From the NCBI GenBank assembly GCA_937124525.1, contig CAKZLA010000107.1:1-5320 (forward strand): DNA of 5,320 nt, written 5' to 3'. Positions 5,148-5,320 of this stretch are shown one piece after another; position 1 is the stretch's first letter, and each line of letters begins with the position of its first letter. The notes under the pieces were generated by a model. That model was not told the DNA's origin and made no database searches. It worked only from the letters and a program-made list of their open reading frames with translations. This DNA comes from an uncultured Desulfobacterium sp. (GTDB taxonomy: Bacteria; Desulfobacterota; Desulfobacteria; Desulfobacterales; Desulfobacteraceae). The position numbers and the translations under genes were made by a program.

Positions 5148-5203
5148 TGGCTGGCCACATTCAAAATAAATAAATGTACCCAAAGGCAACCTGAAACGAA
5201 AAA

Positions 5204-5230
5204 TTGGCTTCTAAAAACCTGTGTTATAAT
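5204..5230 (+). promoter_or_regulatory. Extended -10 promoter for the right-edge gene
   Basis: TGTTATAAT at 5222-5230 is a perfect extended -10 (TGnTATAAT). A weak -35-like TTGGCT lies at 5204-5209 with only 15 bases between, which is acceptable for an extended -10 promoter. Transcription would start near 5237, about 30 bases before the TTG start at 5268. Confidence 0.6.
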
Positions 5231-5267
5231 ACCTCTCATAATCAAATGAATTAGAGGGAGGTGCTTG

Positions 5268-5320
5268 TTGGGAGTAAAGGTGGATTCGATCGACGTAGAT
5301 AAATCAGTTGAGGCAGCCAG
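5268..5320 (+). CDS. N-terminal fragment of an unknown protein, TTG start, possibly IS66-type transposase
   Basis: A strong ribosome site GGGAGG (5256-5261) precedes TTG at 5268 by 6 bases, and the frame stays open to the window edge. It reads (M)GVKVDSIDVDKSVEAA. No ATG is available in this frame, so TTG is chosen by the ribosome site. GTG at 5280 in the same frame, with GGGAG at 5270-5274, is an alternative. A short N-terminal 'SIDVDKSVEAA' resembles the beginning of some IS66-family transposases as I remember them, but 17 residues cannot decide. The upstream extended -10 promoter supports expression. Confidence 0.45.
   Translation, partial: MGVKVDSIDVDKSVEAA

Noticed and set aside
4991..5173. 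Continuation of the DUF2971-like gene by frameshift at the A8 run (5004-5011)
   Set aside because: The +1 frame is open to a TAA at 5171, but its translation lacks the SCWh...W..Y block expected next, so truncation is the better reading.
1..5320. CRISPR array, tRNA or rRNA genes
   Set aside because: I see no regularly spaced direct repeats, no tRNA-like cloverleaf and no rRNA signature.

Overview
The window is a patch of decaying mobile DNA with no intact housekeeping gene. It has moderate, somewhat AT-rich base composition. The two IS91-type transposases, the IS5 remnant and the AlkD-like protein resemble what I know from Desulfobacterales (sulfate-reducing Deltaproteobacteria). That placement is an inference from protein style only.

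Layout. At the left edge on the minus strand, a possible GNAT acetyltransferase start (1-48) runs out of the window. Next comes an AlkD-like DNA alkylation repair gene (27-560, minus) that has lost its second half where a short terminal repeat (111-131) sits. After about 280 bases without a gene comes the 3' end of an IS5-family transposase (846-1082, minus), then a perfect 46-bp palindrome (1125-1170). A full-length IS91-family transposase of the single-tyrosine kind (1314-2651, minus) follows.

From 2672 to 4699 on the plus strand lies a compact cassette. Its parts are a 55-aa ORF, a 71-aa ORF, a second and different IS91-family transposase of the two-tyrosine kind, a 50-aa ORF and a 48-aa ORF. 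The last four were joined by three successive ATGA stop/start overlaps, which suggests translational coupling. The transposase/50-aa junction is now broken by a 132-bp non-autonomous element (4209-4340) with perfect 22-bp terminal repeats and an 8-bp target duplication. Removing the insert on paper restores both the transposase C-terminus and the ATGA junction. The same terminal repeat is in the broken alkD gene, about 4.1 kb away.

The right part holds a truncated DUF2971-like gene (4729-5037), a 114-bp interval bounded by 9-bp inverted repeats (5034-5147), and an extended -10 promoter with a strong ribosome binding site. This leads into a TTG-started ORF that leaves the window and is possibly an IS66-type transposase start.

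The most notable points are the small-ORF/transposase cassette and the clean insertion footprint of the miniature element. All names of small ORFs are descriptive; I do not recognise their families.
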